DNA of 64,000 nt from Sporosarcina luteola (GCF_023715245.1 NZ_JAMBNV010000003.1:1-64000); one strand, 5' to 3'; positions 28,562 through 37,779 are shown, numbered from the stretch's first letter. The notes: a model not told the origin generated them from the letters alone. Program-made: numbers and translations.

Positions 28562-29397
28562 CTTTTGTTGCGCTCACGATTGCAGGTTCGGACAGTGGCG
28601 GCGGGGCAGGCATCCAGGCCGATCTGAAAACATTCCAGGAGCTCGGCACGTTCGGAACATCAGCATTGACGGCAGTTACTGCTCAGAATACGCTTGGCGT
28701 TCATGCGGTTCAACCGATTGAGGCGGACATCGTCATTGCCCAGATTGAGGCTGTGATGAATGATTTCACGGTTGGCGCTGCGAAAACGGGAATGCTGTTT
28801 TCAGCGGAAATTATCGAGGCGGTCGCGGATACATTAAGCCGATATGAGAGGATACCTTTAGTGGTCGATCCCGTCATGATTGCGAAAGGCGGCGCTTCTC
28901 TTCTTCAAGAGACAGCGATTGTGGCTTTGAAGAAGCGACTCATTCCGTCGGCGACCCTTCTGACGCCCAATATACCTGAAGCGGAAGTGCTGACGGGAAT
29001 GACGATTGTGTCAATGCACGATATGGAGAATGCCGCAAATCAATTGCTTCGGATGGGGGCCGGGGCCGTTCTGCTGAAAGGGGGGCATCGGATGGATACC
29101 CGTGACGCGGAGGATTTATTCATGTCGGCGGATGGCGAGTGCTTTCTAATGAGAAGCAAGCGGATCAAAACGAAAGACACGCATGGCACGGGCTGTACGT
29201 TCGCCGCTGCTGTTACAGCAGAGCTTGCGAAAGGTGCACCGATGCGTGACGCAGTCGTTACCGCAAAACACTTTATCCATGCGGCGATTGAAGATGGGCT
29301 TTACCTTGGCAATGGACACGGGCCGACAAACCATGCGGCATTTCGGAATCGGGGCATTGTGGAACGGAAGGATGTTGAATTGATTGGGAAACGTTGA
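28558..29397 (+). CDS. thiD: HMP/HMP-P kinase ThiD
   Basis: ThiD phosphorylates hydroxymethylpyrimidine twice to HMP-PP. The 279-residue ribokinase-fold protein has IAGSDSGGGAGIQADLKTF near residue 7, TAVTAQNTLGV near 37, DPVMIAKGG near 107 and GTGCTFAAAVTAELAKG near 215, the catalytic anion hole. It overlaps thiM by four bases (ATGA) and thiE by 14. Confidence 0.96.
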   Translation: MTFVALTIAGSDSGGGAGIQADLKTFQELGTFGTSALTAVTAQNTLGVHAVQPIEADIVIAQIEAVMNDFTVGAAKTGMLFSAEIIEAVADTLSRYERIPLVVDPVMIAKGGASLLQETAIVALKKRLIPSATLLTPNIPEAEVLTGMTIVSMHDMENAANQLLRMGAGAVLLKGGHRMDTRDAEDLFMSADGECFLMRSKRIKTKDTHGTGCTFAAAVTAELAKGAPMRDAVVTAKHFIHAAIEDGLYLGNGHGPTNHAAFRNRGIVERKDVELIGKR

Positions 29398-30043
29398 CGT
29401 TACGCTATATTTCATTATGGGCTCTGTAAATGCCGAGAAGCCGCTATCTGTTTTGGAAGATGCCTTAAAAGGAGGGATCACTTGCTTCCAGCTGAGAGAG
29501 AAGGGGGCGCGTGCACTCGTCGGGATGGAAAAGAAAGCATTTGCAGAGAGCTGTCAACGATTGTGTGCGCAATATGGAGTGCCGTTCATCGTTAATGATG
29601 ATGTGGATCTTGCTGTTGAGATTGACGCGGACGGCGTCCATGTCGGCCAGGACGATGTTGAGGCGCGATTCGTCCGAAAAAGAATTGGAACTGAAAAGAT
29701 CGTGGGCGTTTCCGTTCATACAGTAGGTGAAGCGACTAAGGCAATTGCGGATGGGGCGGATTATGTTGGCATGGGGCCAGTCTATCGGACGATAACGAAA
29801 GCTGATGCGAAACCGGTTGCGGGTACAGCGATGATTGCAGAAATCGCGGCGGTGTATCCTGACTTGCCGATTGTTGGAATCGGAGGCATTACAGCGGAGA
29901 ATGCCGAGCCCATCTTCCGTGCAGGGGCAAGCGGAATATCCGTCATTTCAGCGATTGCTTCATCTACTGATCCTGAATTGGCGGCGAGTCGGTTGGCGGA
30001 AGTGTCATTGAAATGGAGCCGTGAAAGGGGTGTGCTGCGATGA
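29384..30043 (+). CDS. thiE: Thiamine phosphate synthase ThiE
   Basis: ThiE joins HMP-PP and thiazole phosphate to thiamine phosphate. The 219-residue TIM barrel shows QLREKG near residue 37, VNDDVDLA near 71, DGVHVGQDD near 84, YVGMGPVYRT near 128 and GIGGIT near 165. Translation probably starts at TTG 29384 within the end of thiD, 11 bases after GGAAGGA; no ATG is available before the first beta strand. Confidence 0.95.
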   Translation: MGNVDVTLYFIMGSVNAEKPLSVLEDALKGGITCFQLREKGARALVGMEKKAFAESCQRLCAQYGVPFIVNDDVDLAVEIDADGVHVGQDDVEARFVRKRIGTEKIVGVSVHTVGEATKAIADGADYVGMGPVYRTITKADAKPVAGTAMIAEIAAVYPDLPIVGIGGITAENAEPIFRAGASGISVISAIASSTDPELAASRLAEVSLKWSRERGVLR

Positions 30044-30534
30044 GTACTCGAAAGCTGGTTTTAATGACTGTGTTTACCGCGATTGCGGTGGCGGGATCCG
30101 CGTTCGTCTCGTTTCCTGCGGGGATAGCCCGCGCATATCCGATCCAGCACGCGGTCAATGTAATCGCGGCGATTCTGCTTGGGCCGGTTCCTGCTGTCAT
30201 CATTGCATTCTTGACCGGCTTAGTACGCATCTTGACAGGCACCGGGTCATTGCTCGCTTTTCCGGGAGGGATGATCGGCGCCGCGCTTGCCGGGCTGCTC
30301 TATAAGCAGTCGGGGAAGGCGTGGTTGGCTGCGCTTGGGGAAATCATCGGGACGGGAGTGATTGCATCCCTCTTCGCGGTACCATATGCGGCCGTCCTGA
30401 TGGGAACAACCGTAACCGCCTTCTTCTTCATGCCGCCTTTCCTCGTATCCAGCGTAAGCGGGGCAGTCATAGGGGTCATCGTGGCGGTACGGTTGCAAGC
30501 CGTGCCAATGGGGAAGAGGATACAGAGTTATTAG
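30040..30534 (+). CDS. thiW: Thiazole transporter S-component ThiW
   Basis: ThiW is the membrane S-component proposed to bring hydroxyethylthiazole in through the shared ECF module. The 164-residue protein has five to six hydrophobic helices; FVSFPAGIARAYPIQHAVNVIAA near residue 22 and TGTGSLLAFPGGMIGA near 65 are family blocks. It overlaps thiE by four bases and so is under the same riboswitch. The ECF ATPases and T-component are not in the window. Confidence 0.92.
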   Translation: MSTRKLVLMTVFTAIAVAGSAFVSFPAGIARAYPIQHAVNVIAAILLGPVPAVIIAFLTGLVRILTGTGSLLAFPGGMIGAALAGLLYKQSGKAWLAALGEIIGTGVIASLFAVPYAAVLMGTTVTAFFFMPPFLVSSVSGAVIGVIVAVRLQAVPMGKRIQSY

Positions 30535-30543
30535 AATCTTTCG

Positions 30544-30689
30544 GGTGCCTGTGTAAGACACTATTCAGATAATGCACTACAATTGCATGAAATAAATGGT
30601 GGAGCCGACCAGATCAATCTTTGGTCGGCTCCTTTCTGCATGAATATGATTATTGTTGAATTGTCATAAATGTGTGGTGCACAGGCACC
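30544..30689 (+). repeat. Dispersed 147-bp element, copy 4
   Basis: Hairpin arms GGAGCCGACC/GGTCGGCTCC: the second base pair is changed on both sides relative to GAAGCC/GGCTTC, keeping pairing. It starts 9 bp after thiW and lies between convergent genes, so it may terminate the thiamine operon. Confidence 0.95.
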
Positions 30690-30696
30690 GACACAA

Positions 30697-31707
30697 TTAT
30701 GCTTTTGCTTTTCGGTAACTGTCGTAGATTTCGATGGCTACGGTTACGATGATGGTTGCGATGATCGTCCACACCGCCCAATCGATGAAATTCTGGACGG
30801 AGGACGAATTGATTTCTAGTACATTTGCCAAGTATGGAATCATCGCCTCATTGATGAGGGCAGGGTTGCTGGCAATGACGATGAAGACGGTCAAGCTGAC
30901 TACTTTACTGACAGCATTTATCGCTACGAGCTTCATTGTCCATTGTCGTTCTTTCCATTTGAAGAGCGCCAATCCAATTTCGAGCAAAGCAAATGGTAAA
31001 ACAATCGGCAAATACGACATCAATACCGATTGATTCAAAGCTGGCATTACCATTTGCAACCCGTCGCCATCACTTGATCGATAGACGCCTGCAAGTCGGT
31101 CCGCATTAAAATAAAGAACGACCCAAATCGCGGTCCAGACAAGTCCAAAAATGATCTCACTCCTTGGAATCACCTTTTTCTTCGAAATGACATGAACATA
31201 TTTCAATTGTTCGGGAGTCCACTCCGACCCATATGTTGTGATGGAACCATTGCTTTTTGCCAAACCGATTCTTTCAATGAAAATAAATACGATGGTCACC
31301 CAGAAGAACGTCTGGATAAGCACATGTATAATATTTGCGATGATGATTCCAATGCTTTTTATTACAACAGAGAGTATACTTTCTTCTCCAGAAAAGAGGA
31401 CAATCGTTTCAACGACATGAACTAAAATGGTAATTAAAATTGCCCATGGGACAATCATTTTCATTGTCCATAGATAAGCATCATATACTTTCGGGCCGAT
31501 TACATGCATCGGTGTGTCGCGGTAGCTTGCGGCGAGGTGAGCGGGATCGCCCAGTTTCGAAAGGGCTTCCTTTACTTCATCCTCTGAAAAATGCTCGGGC
31601 AGCATATCCTCAATCGTCGATCTGAGTTCCAGGGCAATATCTTCCCGTAATTTCTCCGGCAGTCTTCGCGTTACTTCATATATATAGGCTTCAATCAGCT
31701 TCATCAT
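30697..31707 (-). CDS. HAAS-domain membrane protein
   Basis: 336 residues. The first 60 form a HAAS (DUF1700-type) domain: YIYEVTRRLPEKLREDIALELRS, then EALSKLGDPAHLAASYRD. Six to seven membrane segments follow. Proteins of this type are commonly encoded after a PadR repressor and are thought to signal at the membrane. I start at ATG 31707, six bases after GGAAGGAG; an ATG at 31713 touches the ribosome site. It overlaps the PadR gene by 17 bases. Confidence 0.82.
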   Translation of the reverse strand: MMKLIEAYIYEVTRRLPEKLREDIALELRSTIEDMLPEHFSEDEVKEALSKLGDPAHLAASYRDTPMHVIGPKVYDAYLWTMKMIVPWAILITILVHVVETIVLFSGEESILSVVIKSIGIIIANIIHVLIQTFFWVTIVFIFIERIGLAKSNGSITTYGSEWTPEQLKYVHVISKKKVIPRSEIIFGLVWTAIWVVLYFNADRLAGVYRSSDGDGLQMVMPALNQSVLMSYLPIVLPFALLEIGLALFKWKERQWTMKLVAINAVSKVVSLTVFIVIASNPALINEAMIPYLANVLEINSSSVQNFIDWAVWTIIATIIVTVAIEIYDSYRKAKA

Positions 31708-32038
31708 TCTCATCTCCTTCCAATAATGTTTTCAGTTCCGCTGTCATCGTTTCCCATTCCTTTTTCAATTGCTCATAAATATCACTGCCGTACTCACTAA
31801 TTACGTAATACTTCCGGGGTCTGCTTTCCGTTGTATCCCAACTACTCGTTAAGAGTGCCTGTTTCTCTAATCGGCGAAGCAGCGGGTATAACGTGCTTTG
31901 CTCTATGGCTACGCCTGCCTTTTCAAGACGCTGGACTAATGAATATCCATATTGAGGCGTCCGCAACTGACTCAATACAGCAAGAGTCAACGTTCCTCTC
32001 CGTAATTCTGTCGTGAATGATTCCATCAATGGCTCCAT
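31691..32038 (-). CDS. PadR-family transcriptional regulator
   Basis: 115 residues with the PadR winged helix: RRGTLTLAVLSQLRTPQYGYSLV, then STLYPLLRRLEKQALL and RKYYVISEYG. The short C-terminal helix gives dimerisation. It belongs to the minimal PadR-s2 class and should repress its own operon with the HAAS protein. ATG 32038 follows GAGGTG by six bases; a GTG at 32047 is the alternative. The ligand is unknown. Confidence 0.9.
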   Translation of the reverse strand: MEPLMESFTTELRRGTLTLAVLSQLRTPQYGYSLVQRLEKAGVAIEQSTLYPLLRRLEKQALLTSSWDTTESRPRKYYVISEYGSDIYEQLKKEWETMTAELKTLLEGDENDEAD

Positions 32039-32143
32039 AGTTGTCACCTCGTGTTCTTATACTATGCATCGTACACTATTATGATTCCGCCAACAATAGG
32101 GAAGGTTGAATATGTGTGGTTCGAATTGTTTGGGAATTGTTCG

Positions 32144-32289
32144 GGTGCCTGTGCAGCACACTACTCAGATAATGCACTACAATTGCATAAAATAATTGAA
32201 GAAACCAACCAAATCAATATCCGGTTGGTTTCTCACTGTATGTATATAGTTTCTATTGAATTGTCATAAATGTGTGGTGCACAGGCACC
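32144..32289 (+). repeat. Dispersed 147-bp element, copy 5
   Basis: Hairpin arms GAAACCAACC/GGTTGGTTTC, a paired change from GCC/GGC to ACC/GGT. Unlike most copies it lies between divergent genes (padR and ahpC). Its 3' tip runs into GTTAAAAGCGCCGTTAAAGG, a reduplicated tail. Confidence 0.95.
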
Positions 32290-32506
32290 GTTAAAAGCGC
32301 CGTTAAAGGCACTTTGCAAGGGGTTATTATATTATATGTATTCAATATCTTTAAAATAATTAATAAACGATAACCTGTGGTGGTAATTGAGAATTGGTGG
32401 TTTGGATAAAAATCTTATTATCTTGTAAATAATATGGAATCAATAATGATGGAATACCCCTGGAACGGTTGATGTAGAGGGGTTTGTGGAGACAGAAGTG
32501 TATCTG

Positions 32507-32535
32507 TTGACAAAAGCACAGTTCTATATGATAAT
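32507..32535 (+). promoter_or_regulatory. Promoter of ahpC
   Basis: TTGACA at 32507-32512, a 17-bp spacer and GATAAT at 32530-32535. From 32317 to 32506 the sequence is AT-rich with no gene. Confidence 0.75.
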
Positions 32536-32545
32536 GAGTATGTAA

Positions 32546-32560
32546 TTAGAATTATTATAG
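32546..32560 (+). promoter_or_regulatory. PerR box
   Basis: TTAGAATTATTATAG matches the PerR/Fur-family operator TTATAATNATTATAA at all but two positions. It lies at the predicted start of transcription, 100 bp before ahpC, where a bound repressor would block initiation. PerR is encoded elsewhere. Confidence 0.72.
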
Positions 32561-32659
32561 TTAAGCAGTTGAGAATACAACATAATTCTTGCTGCGGTTT
32601 AGGTTTTAATGAATTAACCTAGACTAACTATGAAAAATCACATTAGGAGGAATTTTTTT

Positions 32660-33229
32660 ATGTCACTTATCGGAAAAGAAATACTACCATTCAGAGCGCA
32701 AGCTTACCATAGCGGTACAGGTGAATTCATCGAGGTAACTGATGACAACCTAAAAGGGAAATGGAGCATCGTTTGCTTCTACCCAGCAGACTTCACATTC
32801 GTTTGCCCGACTGAGCTTGGAGATCTTCAAGACCAATATGCAACTCTAAAAGAGCTAGGTGCTGAAGTTTATTCCGTTTCTACGGACACGCACTTCACGC
32901 ATAAAGCTTGGCACGACCACTCTGAGACAATCAGCAAGCTTGAATATATTATGATTGGTGACCCTTCACAAACGATTTCCCGCAACTTCGATGTATTGGA
33001 CGAGGAGTCCGGCCTAGCGGATCGCGGTACGTTCATCATCGATCCAGACGGCGTTGTTCAAACAGTTGAAATCAATGCTGGCGGAATTGGTCGCGATGCG
33101 AGCACGCTTGTCGACAAAATCAAAGCTGCACAATATGTGCGCAACAATCCAGGCGAAGTTTGCCCTGCAAAATGGAAAGAGGGCGAAGAAACACTTAAGC
33201 CTAGCCTTGACCTTGTAGGCAAGATTTAA
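32660..33229 (+). CDS. ahpC: Alkyl hydroperoxide reductase subunit C
   Basis: A typical 2-Cys peroxiredoxin of 189 residues. The peroxidatic cysteine is in [14 protein letters not shown] at residue 49; the resolving cysteine is in [13 protein letters not shown] near 167. It reduces hydrogen peroxide and organic peroxides and is recharged by AhpF. ATG 32660 follows TTAGGAGGAA; the ATG 30 bp upstream lies before the ribosome site. The PerR box and ahpF neighbour fit peroxide-inducible control. Confidence 0.97.
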   Translation: MSLIGKEILPFRAQAYHSGTGEFIEVTDDNLKGKWSIVCFYPADFTFVCPTELGDLQDQYATLKELGAEVYSVSTDTHFTHKAWHDHSETISKLEYIMIGDPSQTISRNFDVLDEESGLADRGTFIIDPDGVVQTVEINAGGIGRDASTLVDKIKAAQYVRNNPGEVCPAKWKEGEETLKPSLDLVGKI

Positions 33230-33304
33230 GTACCCAATAGCAGGCTAACGGGGATGGCCCCTTCCTTTCTTGGATAGGGGCTCCCTTTATTTTTGAAAAG
33301 TTTT

Positions 33305-33372
33305 CGGCAGTTGTCTTAGATTTTGAAGTGAATCATCGCATTCTTGATTCAAAATTTAAGGCAATCATGCCG
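33305..33372. repeat. Long inverted repeat between ahpC and ahpF
   Basis: CGGCA..TTG..CTTA..ATTTTGAA pairs with TTCAAAAT..TAAG..CAA..TGCCG, a 68-nt hairpin with small internal mismatches. No T-run follows. It could stabilise the ahpC mRNA 3' end or attenuate ahpF. A GC-rich imperfect hairpin (33250-33285) precedes it. Confidence 0.65.
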
Positions 33373-33412
33373 AGTTTTCTATGGTTAAAATACAAGTTAA
33401 GGAGTAGATTAC

Positions 33413-34942
33413 ATGATTTTAGATGCAGATATAAAACAACAATTAGCCCAATATCTTGAGTTGATGGAAGGCGATGTACTACTTAAAGTGAGCGTTGGGG
33501 AAGATAAAGTTTCTCGTGAAATGGCGGAACTTGTGGATGAACTGGCGACAATGTCATCTCGCATTAAAGTGGAGCACGCGGAGTTGGAAAGAACGCCGAG
33601 CTTCAGCGTCAATCGCATCGGTGAGGATACGGGCGTCACTTTCGCAGGCATTCCTCTTGGGCATGAATTCACTTCATTGGTCCTTGCTTTATTGCAAGTG
33701 AGCGGCAGGGCTCCAAAAGTGGATGAGAAAGTGATCGAGCAAGTGAAAAAAATCAAGGACGAGCTTCACTTTGAATCCTATATTAGCTTGAGCTGCCAAA
33801 ACTGCCCTGAAGTTGTACAAGCACTTAACCTCATGAGCGTGTTGAACCCGAATATTACTCACACGATGATTGACGGCGCGGCGTTTAAAGAAGAAGTGGA
33901 AAGTAAAAACATTCTTGCTGTCCCGACAGTTTATTTGAATGGTGAACCGTTCACGAACGGCCGTAAGACGATCGAAGAGATCCTTGCTGAACTTGGAAGC
34001 GGTCCTGATGCATCTGAGTTTGCTGATAAAGATCCGTATGACGTGCTTGTTGTCGGCGGCGGTCCGGCGGGTGCGAGTGCGGCAATTTATGCGGCTCGGA
34101 AAGGGATTCGCACAGGAATTGTTGCTGAGCGTTTCGGTGGTCAGATACTAGATACGGCTGCGATTGAGAACTTTATTAGTGTGAATCGCACGGAAGGTCC
34201 TAAACTAGCTGCTAGCCTTGAGGAGCACGTGAAAGACTATAACATCGACGTGATGAACTTGGTGCGCGCGAAGCGTTTGGAGAAGAATGACCTTATTGAG
34301 ATCGAATTGGAAAACGGCGCTGTACTGAAGAGTAAGTCCGTCATTCTTTCAACGGGTGCACGCTGGCGTAATATCGGTGTCCCTGGCGAGGCGGAATTCA
34401 GGAATAAAGGCGTTGCGTATTGCCCTCACTGTGATGGTCCTTTATTTGAAGGGAAAGACGTTGCGGTCGTCGGCGGCGGGAACTCCGGTGTCGAGGCGGC
34501 GATTGACCTTGCAGGGATCGTCAACCATGTGACTGTGCTTGAATTCAATGATGAGTTGAAAGCTGATTCCGTCTTGCAAAAGCGTCTGCATAGCCTGCCG
34601 AATGTCACTGTTGTTACAAATGCTCAAACGAAAGAGATTACCGGTACGGATAAAGTGAACGGAATCACTTACGTTGATCGTGAATCAGGCGATGAAAAGC
34701 ATGTTGAACTAGCCGGCGTATTCGTCCAGATTGGTCTTGTCCCGAATACGGACTGGTTGGGTGACGTAGTTGAGCGCAATAGATTCGGCGAAATTCTCGT
34801 CGACAAGCGCGGCGCAACGAACATTCCTGGCGTATTTGCTGCGGGAGACTGCACGGATAGCCCGTTCAAGCAAATCATCATTTCCATGGGTTCAGGCGCG
34901 ACTGCTTCATTAGGCGCGTTTGACTATCTCGTTCGGAATTAA
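33413..34942 (+). CDS. ahpF: Alkyl hydroperoxide reductase subunit F
   Basis: A 509-residue flavoprotein that passes electrons from NADH to AhpC. The N-terminal double-thioredoxin domain holds the redox pair in SCQNCPEV near residue 128. The thioredoxin-reductase-like part has [12 protein letters not shown] near 214, the second pair in YCPHCDGP near 343, [10 protein letters not shown] for NADH, and [10 protein letters not shown] near the end. AAGGAGTAGATTAC precedes the ATG. It lies 183 bp after ahpC. Confidence 0.97.
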   Translation: MILDADIKQQLAQYLELMEGDVLLKVSVGEDKVSREMAELVDELATMSSRIKVEHAELERTPSFSVNRIGEDTGVTFAGIPLGHEFTSLVLALLQVSGRAPKVDEKVIEQVKKIKDELHFESYISLSCQNCPEVVQALNLMSVLNPNITHTMIDGAAFKEEVESKNILAVPTVYLNGEPFTNGRKTIEEILAELGSGPDASEFADKDPYDVLVVGGGPAGASAAIYAARKGIRTGIVAERFGGQILDTAAIENFISVNRTEGPKLAASLEEHVKDYNIDVMNLVRAKRLEKNDLIEIELENGAVLKSKSVILSTGARWRNIGVPGEAEFRNKGVAYCPHCDGPLFEGKDVAVVGGGNSGVEAAIDLAGIVNHVTVLEFNDELKADSVLQKRLHSLPNVTVVTNAQTKEITGTDKVNGITYVDRESGDEKHVELAGVFVQIGLVPNTDWLGDVVERNRFGEILVDKRGATNIPGVFAAGDCTDSPFKQIIISMGSGATASLGAFDYLVRN

Positions 34943-34966
34943 TTGAGGAACATCAATAGATTGAAG

Positions 34967-35003
34967 AGGAACAGGTCATTAGTATGGACCTGTTCCTTTT
35001 TTA
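34967..35003 (+). terminator. Terminator of ahpF
   Basis: AGGAACAGGTC (34967-34977) pairs with GACCTGTTCCT (34987-34997), followed by a T-run. Confidence 0.92.
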
Positions 35004-35152
35004 TGTTTTTAATGGGAATTCCTACTTAGATTGTTGTCAATACATCCCATTTAAGGTGGTCGGTAAGGGCTCTTTTTCCTGATTTTCGTTTACTAAACGG
35101 AAAATAGTGAATTATATAGATGTCAATACTTTACTAGAGGGAGCGTGTGGAT

Positions 35153-35749
35153 ATGAAAAAGTGGATATGGATCACGATGGTTCTCACCTGCGCTTTTGTT
35201 TTCGCAGCATGCGCCGATGGGAAGGATGACTCGGCCGCTACGGTCAATAAGGAAGATAATAACGACTCGGCTGACTTGGATTTAGTCGAAGACGATAAAT
35301 TGCCGTCCCTTACTGTCAATCTGATGGATGGCAACGGAAAACCGGTGGGAACGGCAGAATTGACCGAGGAAGAAGACGCATTACGGATCATGGTGGAAGC
35401 AGAGAATTTACCTGAAGGATCTCACGGTTTTCATTTCCATGAAAAAGGGATTTGTGAAGCGCCTGACTTTGAATCGGCAGGGGGGCATTTCAATCCGACG
35501 GGAGCAAGCCATGGACTCGACCATGAGGATGGACCGCATGCCGGCGACTTACCGAACCTCGAAGTCGGTCCTGATGGAACAGTGAAGGAGGAATTCTTCG
35601 TTGACAACCTCACACTATTGGCCGGTGAGGAAAACTCACTATACCATGAAGGCGGCACAGCCCTCATCATCCATGCAGAAGCAGACGATGGAAAAACCCA
35701 ACCATCCGGCGATTCCGGTGACCGCATCGCATGTGGCGTAGTGGAATAA
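35153..35749 (+). CDS. sodC: Cu/Zn superoxide dismutase-like lipoprotein
   Basis: 198 residues. A lipoprotein signal ends FVFAACAD (lipidated Cys). The SodC domain retains all metal ligands: GFHFHEKG (two Cu His), GGHFNP (bridging His), HGLDHEDGPHAGDLPNL (Zn His/Asp) and LIIHAEADD (last Cu His). The disulfide cysteines GIC and ACG are also present. Thus, unlike B. subtilis YojM, which is reported to lack a Cu ligand, this copy looks complete. ATG 35153 follows GAGGGAG. It sits after ahpCF, forming an oxidative-stress neighbourhood. Confidence 0.9.
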   Translation: MKKWIWITMVLTCAFVFAACADGKDDSAATVNKEDNNDSADLDLVEDDKLPSLTVNLMDGNGKPVGTAELTEEEDALRIMVEAENLPEGSHGFHFHEKGICEAPDFESAGGHFNPTGASHGLDHEDGPHAGDLPNLEVGPDGTVKEEFFVDNLTLLAGEENSLYHEGGTALIIHAEADDGKTQPSGDSGDRIACGVVE

Positions 35750-35791
35750 TGGTTTCATAATCTTTTAGGGTGGAGTTTTCAGAATCCTTCC

Positions 35792-35938
35792 GGTGCCTGT
35801 GCAACACACTATTCAGATAATGCACTACAATTGCATAAAATAATACTAAGAAGCCAACGATATCAAGATTTCGTTGGCTTCTATCTGTATTTATATGAAA
35901 AATCTTGAATTGTCATAAATGTGTGATGCACAGGCACC
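35792..35938 (+). repeat. Dispersed 147-bp element, copy 6
   Basis: Hairpin arms GAAGCCAACGATATC/GATTTCGTTGGCTTC; the CG pair replaces the usual CC/GG on both arms. Its 3' tip is followed by several decaying copies of GGCACCGTTAAAA up to 35990, running into the next gene. Confidence 0.95.
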
Positions 35939-35967
35939 GTTAAAAGGCGCCGTTAAAAATGCACCGT

Positions 35968-36543
35968 TTATAGAGGGGGCACCGCTTTGAGAATTGGTTT
36001 GATTTTGCGGAGGGTGAAGAGACTGAGTTCCGTCCAGATCCAACTGTAGAGCAGGGAGAAGGTGAAAATTAGGAGCAAGGTGAGCGGGTTGATTGCTGAT
36101 GAGACGGTTGGGCCAAGTACAGGGAAGCCTAGTGCGTACAGGGGGACGCTGATGCCGATCGTTAATAGAAGACCATTCGTCAGGACTACTTGCGGACGCT
36201 TATTCAGTTTGCGGAGCGTCCATCCTAACCCGAGGCCAAGTAATCCTGTTGTAAAGGGGAAGATGATTAACTCGCTAGGTTGCAGTAAGAACAACAGGAG
36301 GATTGTGACTGTGTAGGCGAAGACGCCAGAGCGCAAGGACAGTAGGGTGGCGATCATTATAGAAGCAGTGGAAAAGGGGCTGATGGCAAATCCAATTGGG
36401 GGCAGCAATCCGCCTGCTGATTGCAGAATGGCCGTGAGTGCAGCCATCAATGCCATGAAAAGTAGCTTTTTTGTGGGATGCCATCTAGTGAAAACTCGGT
36501 GGATGTACTGTGGATGCGATGGAAGTGTTTTCGTGAAATGCAT
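35968..36543 (-). CDS. Multi-spanning membrane protein, ECF S-component-like
   Basis: 191 residues, about six hydrophobic helices. KKLLFMALMAALTAILQ followed by GLLPPIGFAISPFSTASIM, and helical hairpins after it, resemble ECF-transporter substrate-binding subunits, but I cannot name the vitamin. AAAGGAGATAGACC precedes ATG 36543. The final eight codons (LKAVPPL-stop) lie inside the degenerate tail of repeat copy 6, so its original C-terminus may have been altered. Confidence 0.6.
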   Translation of the reverse strand: MHFTKTLPSHPQYIHRVFTRWHPTKKLLFMALMAALTAILQSAGGLLPPIGFAISPFSTASIMIATLLSLRSGVFAYTVTILLLFLLQPSELIIFPFTTGLLGLGLGWTLRKLNKRPQVVLTNGLLLTIGISVPLYALGFPVLGPTVSSAINPLTLLLIFTFSLLYSWIWTELSLFTLRKIKPILKAVPPL

Positions 36544-36613
36544 GGTCTATCTCCTTTGGTAAGCAAGCCTTTCTCTATGTTATTGACAACGGCTGTTTTC
36601 CGTGCGGGTTATG

Positions 36614-36657
36614 GGTGCCGGAAAGTTGGATTCAGATAATACACGTGCACAGGCACC
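36614..36657 (+). repeat. Internally deleted copy of the 147-bp element
   Basis: 44 bp: GGTGCC, then ATTCAGATAATACAC, then GTGCACAGGCACC. Both outer ends and part of the left arm remain; the central hairpin and right arm are gone. Confidence 0.85.
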
Positions 36658-36733
36658 GGATCACACATAGAATCTCTTAATGACAATCGGAAGAGTTGTG
36701 CTATTCTAAATAAAAGCAAAAGGAGTTGCCGAC

Positions 36734-37291
36734 ATGATATTTCCTGAACTAGTAACAGAACGGCTATATTTGGTAGAAGTCAATAAGGAGCATGCCCAAG
36801 GGATATTCAATAACTTCTCAAATCCTGCAGTCCTCCAATATTACGGAATGGATCCGATGACTGAATTGAAGCAGGCGGAAAAGCTGGTAGAGCATTTTAG
36901 GAATTCCTTTTTATCGAGTCACAGCATCCGGTGGGCCATTCTTCGAAAGGAGGATAACCGTTTCACGGGGACAATCGGCTTGAATAATCTTTCGAAAGGA
37001 ATGAAACGGGCGGAAATCGGCTTTGAAATCCACCCGGATTATTGGCGAACCGGAATGACATCGGAGGCATTGAAGGCGGTATTGGACTATTCATTCACAG
37101 AGTTGGGTCTGCACCGAATGGGAGCTGTCACGTTCTTGGATAATGTTGCTTCCATTGGGCTGTTAGAAAAGCATGGTTTTGTACAAGAGGGAATCCTGCG
37201 CAGCTATCTCTTCCAAAACGGACAATCGCATGATGCACGGGTGTTCTCGGTGTTGAAAAACGAATCAACTAATCTGGAGGATGCCTTATGA
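36734..37291 (+). CDS. GNAT acetyltransferase, RimJ/RimL type
   Basis: 185 residues of the Acetyltransf_3 family: TERLYLVEVNKEHAQGIFNN at the start, EIGFEIHPDYWRTGMTSEAL near residue 95 (the acetyl-CoA loop is a variant R-T-G-M-T) and GLLEKHGFVQEGILRSYLF near 138. The substrate could be a protein N-terminus or a small amine. AAAAGGAGTTGCC precedes the ATG. Its stop overlaps the DinB gene by four bases. Confidence 0.88.
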   Translation: MIFPELVTERLYLVEVNKEHAQGIFNNFSNPAVLQYYGMDPMTELKQAEKLVEHFRNSFLSSHSIRWAILRKEDNRFTGTIGLNNLSKGMKRAEIGFEIHPDYWRTGMTSEALKAVLDYSFTELGLHRMGAVTFLDNVASIGLLEKHGFVQEGILRSYLFQNGQSHDARVFSVLKNESTNLEDAL

Positions 37292-37779
37292 AGACATTAT
37301 TTGCGTATAACTGGCAAGTTAGAGAGGATTGGTATCGCTGGTGTGAAGAGGTGGAGGAGGCAGAGCTTCTCCGCACCCGAACTGGCGGAGTTGGCTGCAT
37401 TCTAGAGACGCTGTTCCACATAATCGACGTAGAATGGAGTTGGATCCGGGTGTTGGAAGGAAAGCCCGCTCCCCTAGAGAGCTTTGAAGACTTTAAGACT
37501 CTAGCGAAGATCCGAGAGCTGGATATGCGATTCAAGCCGGAAGTGGAGGAGTTTGTGCGGAATTGGGAGGAGAGCATGGAGCATAATCTGCTTCAGAGTA
37601 AGTTGCCCGATGGCAGGATTGTGACAGATGCTTGGGGCGAGGTAATGCGGCATATCATTGCACATGAAATTCATCATATCGGGCAGCTGTCGGTGTGGGC
37701 GAGGGAGATCGGGAAGAAGCCGGTTTCCGCTAGCGCAATCGGTCGAGAGCTTATACCGCATAAAACAGACGTTAGATGA
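37288..37779 (+). CDS. DinB-family protein
   Basis: A 163-residue four-helix DinB/YfiT-like protein. Metal ligands expected of the family are visible: His in LFHIIDVEWSW near residue 38 and EIHHIGQLSVWARE near 128. These folds act as thiol transferases or hydrolases, but most members are uncharacterised. It is translationally coupled to the GNAT gene. Confidence 0.85.
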   Translation: MKTLFAYNWQVREDWYRWCEEVEEAELLRTRTGGVGCILETLFHIIDVEWSWIRVLEGKPAPLESFEDFKTLAKIRELDMRFKPEVEEFVRNWEESMEHNLLQSKLPDGRIVTDAWGEVMRHIIAHEIHHIGQLSVWAREIGKKPVSASAIGRELIPHKTDVR

